Source: Sediminibacillus albus (GTDB taxonomy: Bacteria; Bacillota; Bacilli; Bacillales; Amphibacillaceae). From it: a stretch of 64,000 nucleotides of DNA. Below the pieces are notes generated by a model that worked only from the letters and a program-made list of their open reading frames with translations, did no database searches and was not told the DNA's origin. Shown here piece by piece: positions 1-7,265 of the stretch. The position numbers and the translations under genes are program-made. The first letter of the stretch is position 1. Every line of letters begins with the position of its first letter. The stretch is taken from assembly GCF_900101125.1 (NCBI RefSeq), contig NZ_FNFL01000001.1:868001-932000 (forward strand), in the 5' to 3' direction.

Positions 1-780
1 AGATATATATACATTGCTGGAGTTCTGGCTTTTGCTTTGATGGGATGCCAAGCCAGTTCGACAGCAGAAAGCACAAGCAAGGAAACTACCGTAGATACCC
101 TGGATCTTTCTGTAGAACCTGTCGAAAAAGCCGAACGGTCTCAGAAAGAAGAAGAAGCCTTTACGAAAACATTGAATGAATTATTTGAAACAGATAAGCT
201 CGGCTGGGGGAACTCTGAACTTCCAAGCATGGAAATAAGCTACGGATCGATCCTCTTCCAAATACCAATCACAACGAAAGAAGAAGGAATGGAAGACTAT
301 CTTGGTACTTTTTTTATGGAAGCATCGAAAAAAAGTGGCAAAGCTCTGCTCGGTACAATAGTTAAAGCACCGGCAGACCGGCTGGACTGGGAAGGGAAAA
401 ATGCCAAGCTGGAAAAAATCGATAAGACAACAGCCAAGCTTACCATCGACGGTGTTGCTGAGTATACATTCAAGGCATTCGACAATCAATCACTCGAAGG
501 GCTTTATGGAACGTGGACAGAACAATTCTCGCAGGAATCGTGGCAGTTCACCGAAGGATTGACAAGTAATATCCACATTACTTCTAAAAATAATAGTGAA
601 ATGATTTTTGCTATTAATGCTAAACAGGATAATGTTTATTCTGGTGTAATCCACAATAAGCAGGAAGGCGATAGAGAAGAACATGTCGGTAAACAAGCCG
701 AACTGGAAGTAATAGATGAAACGCATGTTAAACTGCACATACCAGAGGACGGCAGCTATCAATTAGAAAAAGACGAGTAA
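1..780 (+). CDS. Putative lipoprotein, 5' end outside the window
   Basis: The frame is open from the first base of the window. It reads a hydrophobic stretch ending in a lipobox (L-M-G-C at codons 13-16), followed by a Ser/Thr/Glu-rich linker. The signal peptide therefore starts upstream of the window, and the first ATG inside it (37) falls within the lipobox and is not the real start. After lipidation on the Cys the protein would sit on the outer face of the membrane. The remaining roughly 245 residues contain two similar halves, each with a Lys-rich segment and a motif like A-x-L-E-x-I-D-x-T-x-x-K (near residues 135 and 240 of the visible protein). This suggests a duplicated beta-rich domain. 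I do not recognise the family. A terminator follows directly. Confidence 0.8.
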   Translation, partial: RYIYIAGVLAFALMGCQASSTAESTSKETTVDTLDLSVEPVEKAERSQKEEEAFTKTLNELFETDKLGWGNSELPSMEISYGSILFQIPITTKEEGMEDYLGTFFMEASKKSGKALLGTIVKAPADRLDWEGKNAKLEKIDKTTAKLTIDGVAEYTFKAFDNQSLEGLYGTWTEQFSQESWQFTEGLTSNIHITSKNNSEMIFAINAKQDNVYSGVIHNKQEGDREEHVGKQAELEVIDETHVKLHIPEDGSYQLEKDE

Positions 781-811
781 AAAGAGCGCGATGGATTTCG
801 CGCTCTTTTAC
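781..811 (+). terminator. Rho-independent terminator of the lipoprotein gene
   Basis: An A-rich start is followed by the stem AGAGCGCGA / CGCGCTCT, a short loop and TTTTA, directly after the stop codon. From 812 to about 960 I see no gene. Confidence 0.85.
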
Positions 812-963
812 ATTTCCCTATTTTTTTGACAACCATGCTGTCTAAACCTTTGAACATTACCTATGATACCAATTTTGCAGTGAAACTGGTTTCCTTCTTT
901 CTTTGACTCCCCTTACCTCTTATTTCTGATAACAATGTACCATGTTCGTTTATCCTGACAGCA

Positions 964-991
964 TTTCTTTTTGCTAATCCTCCTCTATACT
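964..991 (+). promoter_or_regulatory. Possible sigma-A promoter for the SMR operon
   Basis: TTTCTT (964-969), a 16-bp spacer and TATACT (986-991) lie about 60 bp upstream of the structured leader. The -35 is poor, so this is only a candidate. Confidence 0.3.
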
Positions 992-1049
992 ATTAAATCG
1001 GAATAGATGCTTATGCTTCGATTACAGAAGATTACAAGTTAGTTAAAAA

Positions 1050-1160
1050 GAAAATTCTTACGTTTTACTGGTCTATCACCGAGGTATCGTAAGGAAAATT
1101 AAAATTGTTTGGAGCCCGGTGACTCTGCTGACAGGGAGGACGAGGGTTAAACAAGGAGGA
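1050..1160 (+). promoter_or_regulatory. Structured leader, candidate guanidine-IV (mepA-motif) riboswitch
   Basis: Two hairpins precede the SMR operon. The first is closed by CTTACG (1057-1062) with CGTAAG (1088-1093). The second is closed by TTGTTT (1105-1110) with AAACAA (1149-1154). Part of the first loop, TCACCG (1076-1081), is perfectly complementary to CGGTGA (1117-1122) in the second hairpin, so a six-base-pair kissing interaction is possible. The second stem ends on the first bases of the ribosome binding site (AAGGAGG, 1153-1159). Two hairpins joined by a loop-loop helix upstream of a small efflux pump is the known layout of guanidine-IV riboswitches. The class assignment is inference from memory. 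There is no U-tract, so translational control is more likely than termination. Confidence 0.5.
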
Positions 1161-1170
1161 CAATAGCATC

Positions 1171-1518
1171 ATGAAATTTTACACCCTTTTAAGTTTGTCG
1201 ATAATCTTGGAGACAACTGGAGCCTCTTTTATGAAGCTTGCTGACAATAGTTGGATAGCCATGGGAATTGTAGCTGTTTGCTATGCCATTTCGCTTACGC
1301 TTTATATTACGTTAACCTACTATTCGGAAATCAGCGTGGTAAACGCCATTTGGTCTGGAGTAGGCACCGCTTTGATCGTCAGTATCGGAATCCTCTATTT
1401 TGGGGAGTCAAATTCTTACACGAAGACTTTGGGGACCGTTCTTATTATTATCGGGGTTGTCGGCTTAAATGTCAGTACCAGACAAACAGGCTCAGTAAGT
1501 AAAAAGGGGGAAGCATGA
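1171..1518 (+). CDS. SMR-family efflux subunit (catalytic partner)
   Basis: This 115-residue, four-helix membrane protein belongs to the small multidrug resistance family. Members work as antiparallel dimers and swap protons for cationic drugs or guanidinium. The essential membrane glutamate is present as Glu14 (motif I-L-E-T-T-G-A), and the family W-S-G-V-G-T motif in helix 3 is intact. The start ATG has a strong AAGGAGG site 11 bases upstream. The stop overlaps the next start by four bases (ATGA), so the two subunits are translationally coupled and probably form a heterodimer like YkkC/YkkD or EbrA/EbrB. The leader RNA hints at guanidine export. Exact substrate unknown. Confidence 0.85.
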   Translation: MKFYTLLSLSIILETTGASFMKLADNSWIAMGIVAVCYAISLTLYITLTYYSEISVVNAIWSGVGTALIVSIGILYFGESNSYTKTLGTVLIIIGVVGLNVSTRQTGSVSKKGEA

Positions 1519-1835
1519 TGGCTTACCTTTACTTAGTAAGCAGCCTAGTGCTAGCATTTCTGTCCAACCTGTCTGTAAAAATGTCGGGCGGTTTCGCCCG
1601 CCCGCTACCAACAATTGCCGCATTTATCAGCTACGCTTTATGTTTAACTTGTCTCACCCTGTCTGTACAATACTTTGAAGTCGGGCTTGTCTATGCTCTG
1701 TGGTCGGGTGTCACAGTTTCTTCCACCGCGATAATTGGCATGCTGTTTTTCAACGAAACATTTAATCGATTAAAGATCTTGTCGCTCTTCGTAATTATCA
1801 CTGGAGTCGTTCTTTTGCACATAGAAACAGGCTGA
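1515..1835 (+). CDS. SMR-family efflux subunit lacking the catalytic glutamate
   Basis: This 106-residue, four-helix SMR protein is encoded in a four-base overlap with the first subunit. It aligns with its partner without gaps over the first 22 residues (both end this stretch with Lys22), but the essential Glu14 is replaced by Ala14. Helix 3 keeps a W-S-G-V motif. Such a subunit could not carry the proton/substrate site itself, so it probably needs the upstream subunit. This may be an obligate asymmetric heterodimer. A terminator follows eleven bases after the stop. Confidence 0.85.
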   Translation: MMAYLYLVSSLVLAFLSNLSVKMSGGFARPLPTIAAFISYALCLTCLTLSVQYFEVGLVYALWSGVTVSSTAIIGMLFFNETFNRLKILSLFVIITGVVLLHIETG

Positions 1836-1845
1836 TCATGTTAAA

Positions 1846-1878
1846 AACACGCCCTAGCTCCCTGGCGTGTTTTTTTTG
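1846..1878 (+). terminator. Rho-independent terminator of the SMR operon
   Basis: AACACGCC / GGCGTGTT stem with a 10-base loop, followed by an uninterrupted run of T. Confidence 0.9.
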
Positions 1879-1889
1879 ATTTGCAGGCT

Positions 1890-2130
1890 GTAGCTCCCCT
1901 TCTTCCTGTTTTCGCTCTACTTTCCGCAAGAATTGATCCTCTTTCCTTGATAGTCGATCTACTTCTCCCTAGTTGATCCACTTCTTCCTGTTTTCGCTCT
2001 ACTTGGCACCAGAGTTAATCCTCTTTCCTTGATAGTTGATCTACTTCTCCCTAGTTGATCCACTTCCTCCTGTTTTCGCTCTACTTTCCGCAAGAATTGA
2101 TCTTCTTTCCTTGATAGTTGATCTACTTCT
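1890..2130 (+). repeat. Phased 82-bp repeat array, locus A
   Basis: Degenerate tandem units carry a 9-bp core of the form G(A/C)TC(T/C)(A/T)CTT. Successive cores start at 1975, 1996, 2017, 2038 and 2057, that is 21/21/21/19 bp apart, giving an 82-bp super-period. The same arrangement recurs near 32.4, 42.8 and 60.1 kb. No ORF is supported here. Confidence 0.85.
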
Positions 2131-2153
2131 GTTGAGGCTCCCTTAAAAAGATA

Positions 2154-2181
2154 TTGTCACTTATCTTTTACTCAGTATACA
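2154..2181 (+). promoter_or_regulatory. Sigma-A promoter of the DinG-family helicase
   Basis: TTGTCA (2154-2159), 16-bp spacer, TATACA (2176-2181), about 60 bp before the start codon. Confidence 0.65.
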
Positions 2182-2240
2182 AACGTTTTTTATGGTAATA
2201 TTGAAGTTTAGCGACTGATCATGTATTTGAGGAGAATGTT

Positions 2241-4163
2241 ATGTCTAAGACGAATTCACTTCCATTTACCGTTGACAAGACGGAAAATTTTTATGATCGC
2301 CTTGGCGACTATGTCGGCGATGTTTTCTATGATATTTTGCCTGAACAAGGCTATGAACTACGAGATGAACAAATTTACATGGCTTTTCAATTGGAACAAG
2401 CCTTTAAAAACAAGCGAACGATATTTGCAGAAGCTGGTGTCGGCACCGGAAAAACGTTTGTTTATCTGCTTTATGCTATTTGTTATGCACGGCATCAACG
2501 TAAGCCGGCGATTATTTCCTGCGCGGATGAAACCTTGATCGAACAGCTGGTCAAGAAGGGCGGCGATATCGAAAAGCTGGAGGAAGCACTCGGCCTCAGC
2601 ATTGATGTACGTCTGGCCAAATCCAGAGAGCAATATGTCTGTATTAGAAAACTGGATGCCTTGGCAAACCGGACCGATGATGAAAATATATTGGCTGTTC
2701 ACGATCAAATACCTGATTTTGTTTTTGATCAAGGAGCATCCATGAAGGCATTCGAACGCTACGGGGATCGGAAAGAATACCCGTGGGTTTCCAATGAAAC
2801 GTGGGAAAAAATTGCCTGGGACCCGCTGCAACAATGTTCGACCTGTGAATGGCGCCATCGCAGCGGACAGACGCTGAACAGAGACTATTACCGGCATGCT
2901 ACGGATTTGATAATTTGCTCGCACGATTTTTACATGGAACATATCTGGACGAAAGAATCACGCAAGCGTGAAGGGCAAATGCCGTTACTTCCTGAAGCAA
3001 GCTGTGTCGTGTTTGACGAAGGTCATTTACTAGAATTTGCCGCTCAAAAAGGCTTAACATACCGTTTTCATGCCGACACACTGACTAAAGTGCTGACTGG
3101 CTACATGAGCCAGGATGTCCGGGAGGAAACGCTATATTTGATAGAAGAAATTCTAACCATCCATGAGGATTGGTTTGACTCTCTTGCGGAAAAAGCAAGC
3201 CATGTCGAAGGTTCCAACCGGAAAGAGCTGGATTTGTCCGCCGACATGCTAACGATGGCCCAAAATCTCAATAACAAAGTTCAGCAATTATTGGAACAGC
3301 TGGTGTTTGATTCCGAGTTATTTACCATTGATTCCTACCATATTAAAATTATTGAAGAATATTTAGAGTTCTTCTCCTATGGGCTATCGATTTTATTAAA
3401 AAATGATGAAGGTATTTTTTGGATGGAAGAAAGCGATTGGGACACTTCATTGGTAATCATGCCACGGTTAGTCGAGGATGTCTTAAAGCAGGAAGTTTTT
3501 TCCCAGCAAATCCCGTTTATCTTTTCATCAGCTACCCTTTCTCATGGCAATGATTTTTCCCATCTTGCCGACAGCCTAGGGATTGAATGTTATGACTCCT
3601 TCTCTGTCGCTTCTCCATTTGATTATTCGCAAAAGATGGAAATAAACGGTCATTTGGAATCAATAGAGAAATGGACAGAAATCGGGAATCAGCTGGAGGA
3701 AAACGAAGGAAAATCACTTATTTTATTTTCTTCCAAGGAAGAAATGGACCAATTCCGGGTGTGGGCTGATGCGAAGGATTGGCCGGTTTCCCTATTATAT
3801 GAAGGAGATCGGGAGATTAGTGAAACCGTCCGGAAATTCCAGTTGGACAAGTCTTCTGTTCTATGTTCTTACCATTTATGGGAAGGGCTTGATGTCCCAG
3901 GCGAAGCGCTAACCCAAGTAATTATCGCTTCCCTGCCATTCCCTCCGAAGGACCCTGTATTTCAGGCAAAACGCAAACATGCAGACAAACCTACCGACGA
4001 GGTAGACGTACCTTACATGCTGCTGCGTCTGCGCCAAGGAATCGGCCGTTTAATCAGGAATAGTGAGGATTACGGTATCATTCATATATGGATCAGCGGC
4101 CAGGAAAAACAAGCCTACCAGCAAGCAATCGAAAAAGTTCTTCCCGTCGAGATTCAATGGTAA
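2241..4163 (+). CDS. dinG: DinG/XPD-family ATP-dependent DNA helicase (YpvA-like)
   Basis: This 640-residue superfamily 2 helicase of the DinG/YoaA/XPD type should unwind DNA 5' to 3' during repair or R-loop removal. Walker A is A-G-V-G-T-G-K-T (residues 65-72) and Walker B is D-E-G-H (259-262). Four cysteines (C124, C199, C202, C226) lie between these motifs where XPD-like helicases bind a 4Fe-4S cluster. The motif VI region reads R-Q-G-I-G-R-L-I-R near residue 600. There is no N-terminal exonuclease domain, unlike the longer Firmicute DinG, so it fits the shorter B. subtilis YpvA type. The ATG has GAGGAG upstream. It is monocistronic with its own promoter and terminator. Confidence 0.88.
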   Translation: MSKTNSLPFTVDKTENFYDRLGDYVGDVFYDILPEQGYELRDEQIYMAFQLEQAFKNKRTIFAEAGVGTGKTFVYLLYAICYARHQRKPAIISCADETLIEQLVKKGGDIEKLEEALGLSIDVRLAKSREQYVCIRKLDALANRTDDENILAVHDQIPDFVFDQGASMKAFERYGDRKEYPWVSNETWEKIAWDPLQQCSTCEWRHRSGQTLNRDYYRHATDLIICSHDFYMEHIWTKESRKREGQMPLLPEASCVVFDEGHLLEFAAQKGLTYRFHADTLTKVLTGYMSQDVREETLYLIEEILTIHEDWFDSLAEKASHVEGSNRKELDLSADMLTMAQNLNNKVQQLLEQLVFDSELFTIDSYHIKIIEEYLEFFSYGLSILLKNDEGIFWMEESDWDTSLVIMPRLVEDVLKQEVFSQQIPFIFSSATLSHGNDFSHLADSLGIECYDSFSVASPFDYSQKMEINGHLESIEKWTEIGNQLEENEGKSLILFSSKEEMDQFRVWADAKDWPVSLLYEGDREISETVRKFQLDKSSVLCSYHLWEGLDVPGEALTQVIIASLPFPPKDPVFQAKRKHADKPTDEVDVPYMLLRLRQGIGRLIRNSEDYGIIHIWISGQEKQAYQQAIEKVLPVEIQW

Positions 4164-4170
4164 CAAGCAG

Positions 4171-4201
4171 CCAAGCTCAACATTTTTGAGCTTGGTTTTT
4201 T
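4171..4201 (+). terminator. Rho-independent terminator of the helicase gene
   Basis: Stem CCAAGCTCAA / TTGAGCTTGG followed by TTTTTT. Confidence 0.9.
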
Positions 4202-4414
4202 GTTGATAAAAACAGCAATAATAAAGAACTCCTTGCTATCGCAAATGAAATAATAAGACCAAACGGAATCATACGATATTGTCCCCCGCTCCCCTTCGAT
4301 ATATCTGGCCAACCGGGGTGCTGTTGCGCTGATAGGATTTCACTTTATTAGCGATTCCATTGGGGCAGAATATCGATGTGTTCCGGCTGGATTACTCCGA
4401 CTAAGGTTCCCTCG

Positions 4415-4921
4415 TTAGATATTGCGTAAATAGCGAACCGTGTTATCGTCTTCTCCCTCGGCATTTGCGTAACCCGTTTTCTTATGCTGAAACTGAAAGC
4501 CTTTTGCCTCATAAAAAGGGATTGCCTTTTGATTGCCCTCGGTGACAGACACCCATTGTTTTTTTGCCCCCAGTTGTTTCTGCTGCTCTGTTACAGCTTC
4601 CAACAGTTTAGTGCCAATTCCCTGATTCCGGCGCCGAGGGTTCAGGTATATAACATATAGTTCAGCTGCCTCATCATCTATCATGCCGCCCCCAGCTGCA
4701 CCAGCTACAGTTTCATCGTCCAATGCGACAAACCAGCCTCCCCATTCCTTGCTCGTACGCTCGATCTCATCAAGTACACGCTTTTCATTATAAAATTCCT
4801 TGATGACCCCTTCAATGTATGCTTTAGAATGTAAATCGCTGTAGGTAGCCCAATTAGCATCAATACAGACCCGGACAATTCCAGAAGTATGCACTGGCCT
4901 GGCTCTTTGTATTACAACCAT
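4415..4921 (-). CDS. GNAT-family N-acetyltransferase
   Basis: A 168-residue GCN5-related acetyltransferase that transfers acetyl from acetyl-CoA to an unknown amine. The acetyl-CoA pyrophosphate-binding motif A is R-R-N-Q-G-I-G-T-K-L-L near residues 97-107. The usual F-Y-E-A-K-G-F motif lies near residue 137. A glycine-rich turn (A-G-A-A-G-G-G) sits before the central strand. A short coding-like tail in another frame lies just downstream of the stop (see findings). Spaced 71 bp from the next upstream gene on the same strand, so it may be the last gene of that small operon. Confidence 0.85.
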   Translation of the reverse strand: MVVIQRARPVHTSGIVRVCIDANWATYSDLHSKAYIEGVIKEFYNEKRVLDEIERTSKEWGGWFVALDDETVAGAAGGGMIDDEAAELYVIYLNPRRRNQGIGTKLLEAVTEQQKQLGAKKQWVSVTEGNQKAIPFYEAKGFQFQHKKTGYANAEGEDDNTVRYLRNI

Positions 4922-4992
4922 CTATTCTTCTCCTTTATAGTTATATAACATGTAGATATCTAGTTCTACCGCCATCTCTTCGACTGGACCGA

Positions 4993-5466
4993 TTAAATAT
5001 CTTCGCTCATATGACATTGCAAATATTGCTCGATATCAGGATTGCCTGATGGATTGTCCAATACGGCCGTCACCCAGCAGTCCCGCTCGAAATTCAGCAC
5101 CTTTATATCCCATGTACAGGCAATCAATCCTTTCGGTGTGCAGTATGCAAATTGCGGCTTCGCTCCATGCTTCGATACATACACATGATGATTAAGTTCA
5201 TTCTCATTTGACCACCAGTCGATAAAGATGAAATCGGCATCCTTTCCATCATGTACACCGATAAATCCGACTCCGTATCGATCCTCATTCACAGCGGGAA
5301 AGGGGACCGTTTGCAAGGCGAGCGTCTTGGCAGTGGCAACCAACTCTTCTCTTGGTTGTTCACCTTGGAATGCCACCCCATAAACTTTCATTCGCCAGCC
5401 CTGCTTTTGCCATATGTCTAAGAAACGAATCGGCCGTTTTTTATAGTCGCCAGTAAGTTTAATCAT
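4993..5466 (-). CDS. Conserved-looking hypothetical protein
   Basis: A soluble protein of 157 residues without signal peptide or membrane segments. It is rich in Trp and Tyr (for example F-I-F-I-D-W-W-S-N-E near residue 80), starts M-I-K-L-T-G-D-Y, and has a V-Y-S-V-H-like central part. Its ATG overlaps the stop of the peptidase E remnant by four bases (ATGA), so it was cotranscribed with that gene. I do not recognise the family. Confidence 0.7.
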   Translation of the reverse strand: MIKLTGDYKKRPIRFLDIWQKQGWRMKVYGVAFQGEQPREELVATAKTLALQTVPFPAVNEDRYGVGFIGVHDGKDADFIFIDWWSNENELNHHVYVSKHGAKPQFAYCTPKGLIACTWDIKVLNFERDCWVTAVLDNPSGNPDIEQYLQCHMSEDI

Positions 5467-6106
5467 GAGATACCTCCTTTGTTATTGGAGAGTTCAATCT
5501 CTCCTTCCGAGCGGCAAAACGATTGATTCAGAAAATAACAGCCCGCCTGATCGTTAATGCCATAACCAACGGAAACACCAGTTGTTGCTACAGCCGCTTG
5601 AAGATTGCTTTCCTCCTGCCACTTAGTGTAATGGACACTGACCACAAGATCCTGGATTAAACCTAAACCTGGCAGAAATAAGTGCTTCCCCTGGGAATTA
5701 TCAATCGGCGGAATCACGCAAAACTCTGGGCTCAGCAATGCACCAGCAGAAAAGCCAGCCACTGGTACACCTTGCCGGTACAATTCTTTTATTTTTTTAC
5801 CGATACGCGTATCGACGATGTAGTCACGGTAACGCTCGGTTTCGCCTCCGCCAATAATGATACCGCTACACTCCCCCAGTTGAATCATCCCGATTCTGAT
5901 ACATTCGACTGGAGCGGGAAAAATAAAAAGTTTTTCAAGCCATGCTTTTCCAATTCAGTTGTGTACTTAGGCATGTACGCTTGCCAGCCCTCTCTTTCCA
6001 AAAACAAAATGGCGATTTTGCCTAAAGAATTGCGAGCTAAACCGGCAAATATTTTTGCAAGCTGGGGAGTAAATGGAGGGCTTCCGCCAAATAGAAATAG
6101 ATGCAT
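5463..6106 (-). pseudogene. Peptidase E-like (S51) gene split by a frameshift
   Basis: Two adjacent frames together read as one protein of the dipeptidase E (S51) family, which cleaves Asp-X dipeptides. The N-terminal part (6106-5885) starts M-H-L-F-L-F-G-G and ends near 5885. The C-terminal part (5888-5463) contains the expected I-I-I-G-G-G-E-T-E-R-Y strand and the nucleophile motif G-F-S-A-G-A. In intact homologues these parts are continuous, so a one-base shift near 5885-5890 disrupts the gene. Translational coupling across the TGATG junction could still make two fragments. The ATG at 6106 with AGGTGA upstream fits the family better than the GTG at 6118. Confidence 0.7.
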
Positions 6107-6199
6107 CAAAACAATCACCTGCTCTTGAACATAGTAAATGGATCATAAGAAATTGTATGGTAAAATGAGGCCTAACTGTTGATGAAAGGGAGACTGTAC

Positions 6200-6622
6200 A
6201 TGAAATACGAATTAGATCATATTGGAATAGCTGTCCGTCATTTAGAAGAAAGCATTGATTTCTACCAAAATGTTTTAGGCGCAAGCTTAATAGACCGTTA
6301 TCGGAGCGATGCAAAAGGAGTTGAAAGCGAAATCGCCATCATGGAAATTGATGGCAGCAGAACGGAACTCTTAATGCCTACGAATAATCAAACGTCCCCA
6401 ATCGCACGGTTTATTAAGCAAAAGGGTAAAGGTGTCCATCACATCGCATACCATGTCCATGACCTCGATGAAGCGATAGAAGGGCTGAATAAAAAAGGAA
6501 TACGCACGTTGGCAGATAGTCTGCGCGTCAATAAACACGGGCGGCGCTTAATTTATTTAAATCCTGCCGACACAGAAGGAACCATAATAGAATACTGTGA
6601 TTATCCACAGCAAGTCGATTAA
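6200..6622 (+). CDS. mce: Methylmalonyl-CoA epimerase-like VOC protein
   Basis: A 140-residue vicinal-oxygen-chelate protein resembling methylmalonyl-CoA epimerase, which interconverts (S)- and (R)-methylmalonyl-CoA. Two beta-alpha-beta-beta-beta modules are visible. Likely metal ligands are His in D-H-I-G-I-A-V near the N terminus, His in V-H-H-I-A-Y in the middle, and Glu in T-I-I-E-Y near the end. I chose ATG 6200 over the upstream TTG/ATG at 6179-6182 because it has AAAGGGAGA 7 bases upstream and matches the usual family start. No mutase genes are nearby, so the pathway role is inferred from family only. Confidence 0.8.
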   Translation: MKYELDHIGIAVRHLEESIDFYQNVLGASLIDRYRSDAKGVESEIAIMEIDGSRTELLMPTNNQTSPIARFIKQKGKGVHHIAYHVHDLDEAIEGLNKKGIRTLADSLRVNKHGRRLIYLNPADTEGTIIEYCDYPQQVD

Positions 6623-6808
6623 TTAGCCTCCTGGAGGAAAGTTATTGGGGTGGTTCCTGACCCGCTCCTCTGCCTCCATTTGTCCTGCAGATTTGGTGGC
6701 ACCAGGGGTTTTCATCCTCTTAAATTTCAACTGCAGGAAAACGGCAAACAAAATAATCAAGGCAATAAGCCCCCAAAATATCCAGCCAAACATCGTCATA
6801 AAAAGCAC
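6623..6808 (-). CDS. Small single-pass membrane protein
   Basis: A 61-residue protein with one N-terminal membrane helix (residues 5-27), then a basic stretch (K-F-K-R-M-K) and a polar tail ending N-N-F-P-P-G-G. The positive residues after the helix predict a cytoplasmic tail. The gene converges on the epimerase gene with the two stops abutting. RBS AGGAGTG lies upstream. Function unknown. Confidence 0.65.
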   Translation of the reverse strand: MLFMTMFGWIFWGLIALIILFAVFLQLKFKRMKTPGATKSAGQMEAEERVRNHPNNFPPGG

Positions 6809-6823
6809 TCCTTCTATCGTTTT

Positions 6824-7125
6824 TTATGAAGCAATCAAGCCATATGACAGGACAGCACATGTGATATTTGGCAGCGCAGCTTTCAGCGAAAAAACATCAG
6901 TTGATACCGTTCTTCCCTCGTCTGCTTCGTTTCCGAATGGACATTCCTTCCAACCTGGCTGCCGCTGGCAAAAGCTCCAGAGACCACACCTGCAAGCCCT
7001 AAACAAATGACTCCTGCAATCCCGGTGATTTTATAAATGTAGGTTGAGTCATCCAACACCAGAGCGACCGCAACTGCAAGCCCAACGATAACTAACCCCG
7101 CATAAAACGCCTTCAATGATTTCAT
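6824..7125 (-). pseudogene. DUF5316-like membrane protein, frameshifted at a T6 run
   Basis: The first 80 codons encode two membrane helices and a link resembling DUF5316 proteins (I-Y-K-I-T-G-I-A-G, then S-G-A-F-A-S-G). The frame stops at 6883 right after M-F-F-R. The following frame continues with a plausible end, S-L-K-A-A-L-P-N-I-T-C-A-V-L-S-Y, until 6824. Adding one T to the run of six (A6 on the plus strand, 6889-6894) would rejoin them. This could be a real mutation, polymerase slippage that yields some full product, or a base-calling error. Confidence 0.55.
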
Positions 7126-7193
7126 CTCCCTTACAGTTTATACTACCTTTACGGGAGAATGAACAGAAAAGTTCCAATAATCCGATAATTGAT

Positions 7194-7253
7194 AAAAAAG
7201 AACAGTTCCGCCTCCGGCAGGATCCTGGAATTATCCTTGTCAGGCGGAACTGT
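7194..7253 (-). terminator. Terminator of yfmL
   Basis: A 12-bp perfect inverted repeat, ACAGTTCCGCCT (7202-7213) with AGGCGGAACTGT (7242-7253). On the minus strand it is followed by TTCTTTTTT. Confidence 0.8.
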
Positions 7254-7265
7254 CTCTAGTAATGG

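Noticed and set aside
1050-1160. T-box, M-box, yybP-ykoY or guanidine-I riboswitch
   Set aside because: The T-box GGTGG sequence is missing, and the other consensus cores are not seen. Two hairpins with loop complementarity fit guanidine-IV best.
5682-6128. Plus-strand ORF over the peptidase E remnant
   Set aside because: Shadow frame; the minus strand has the S51 motifs in order.
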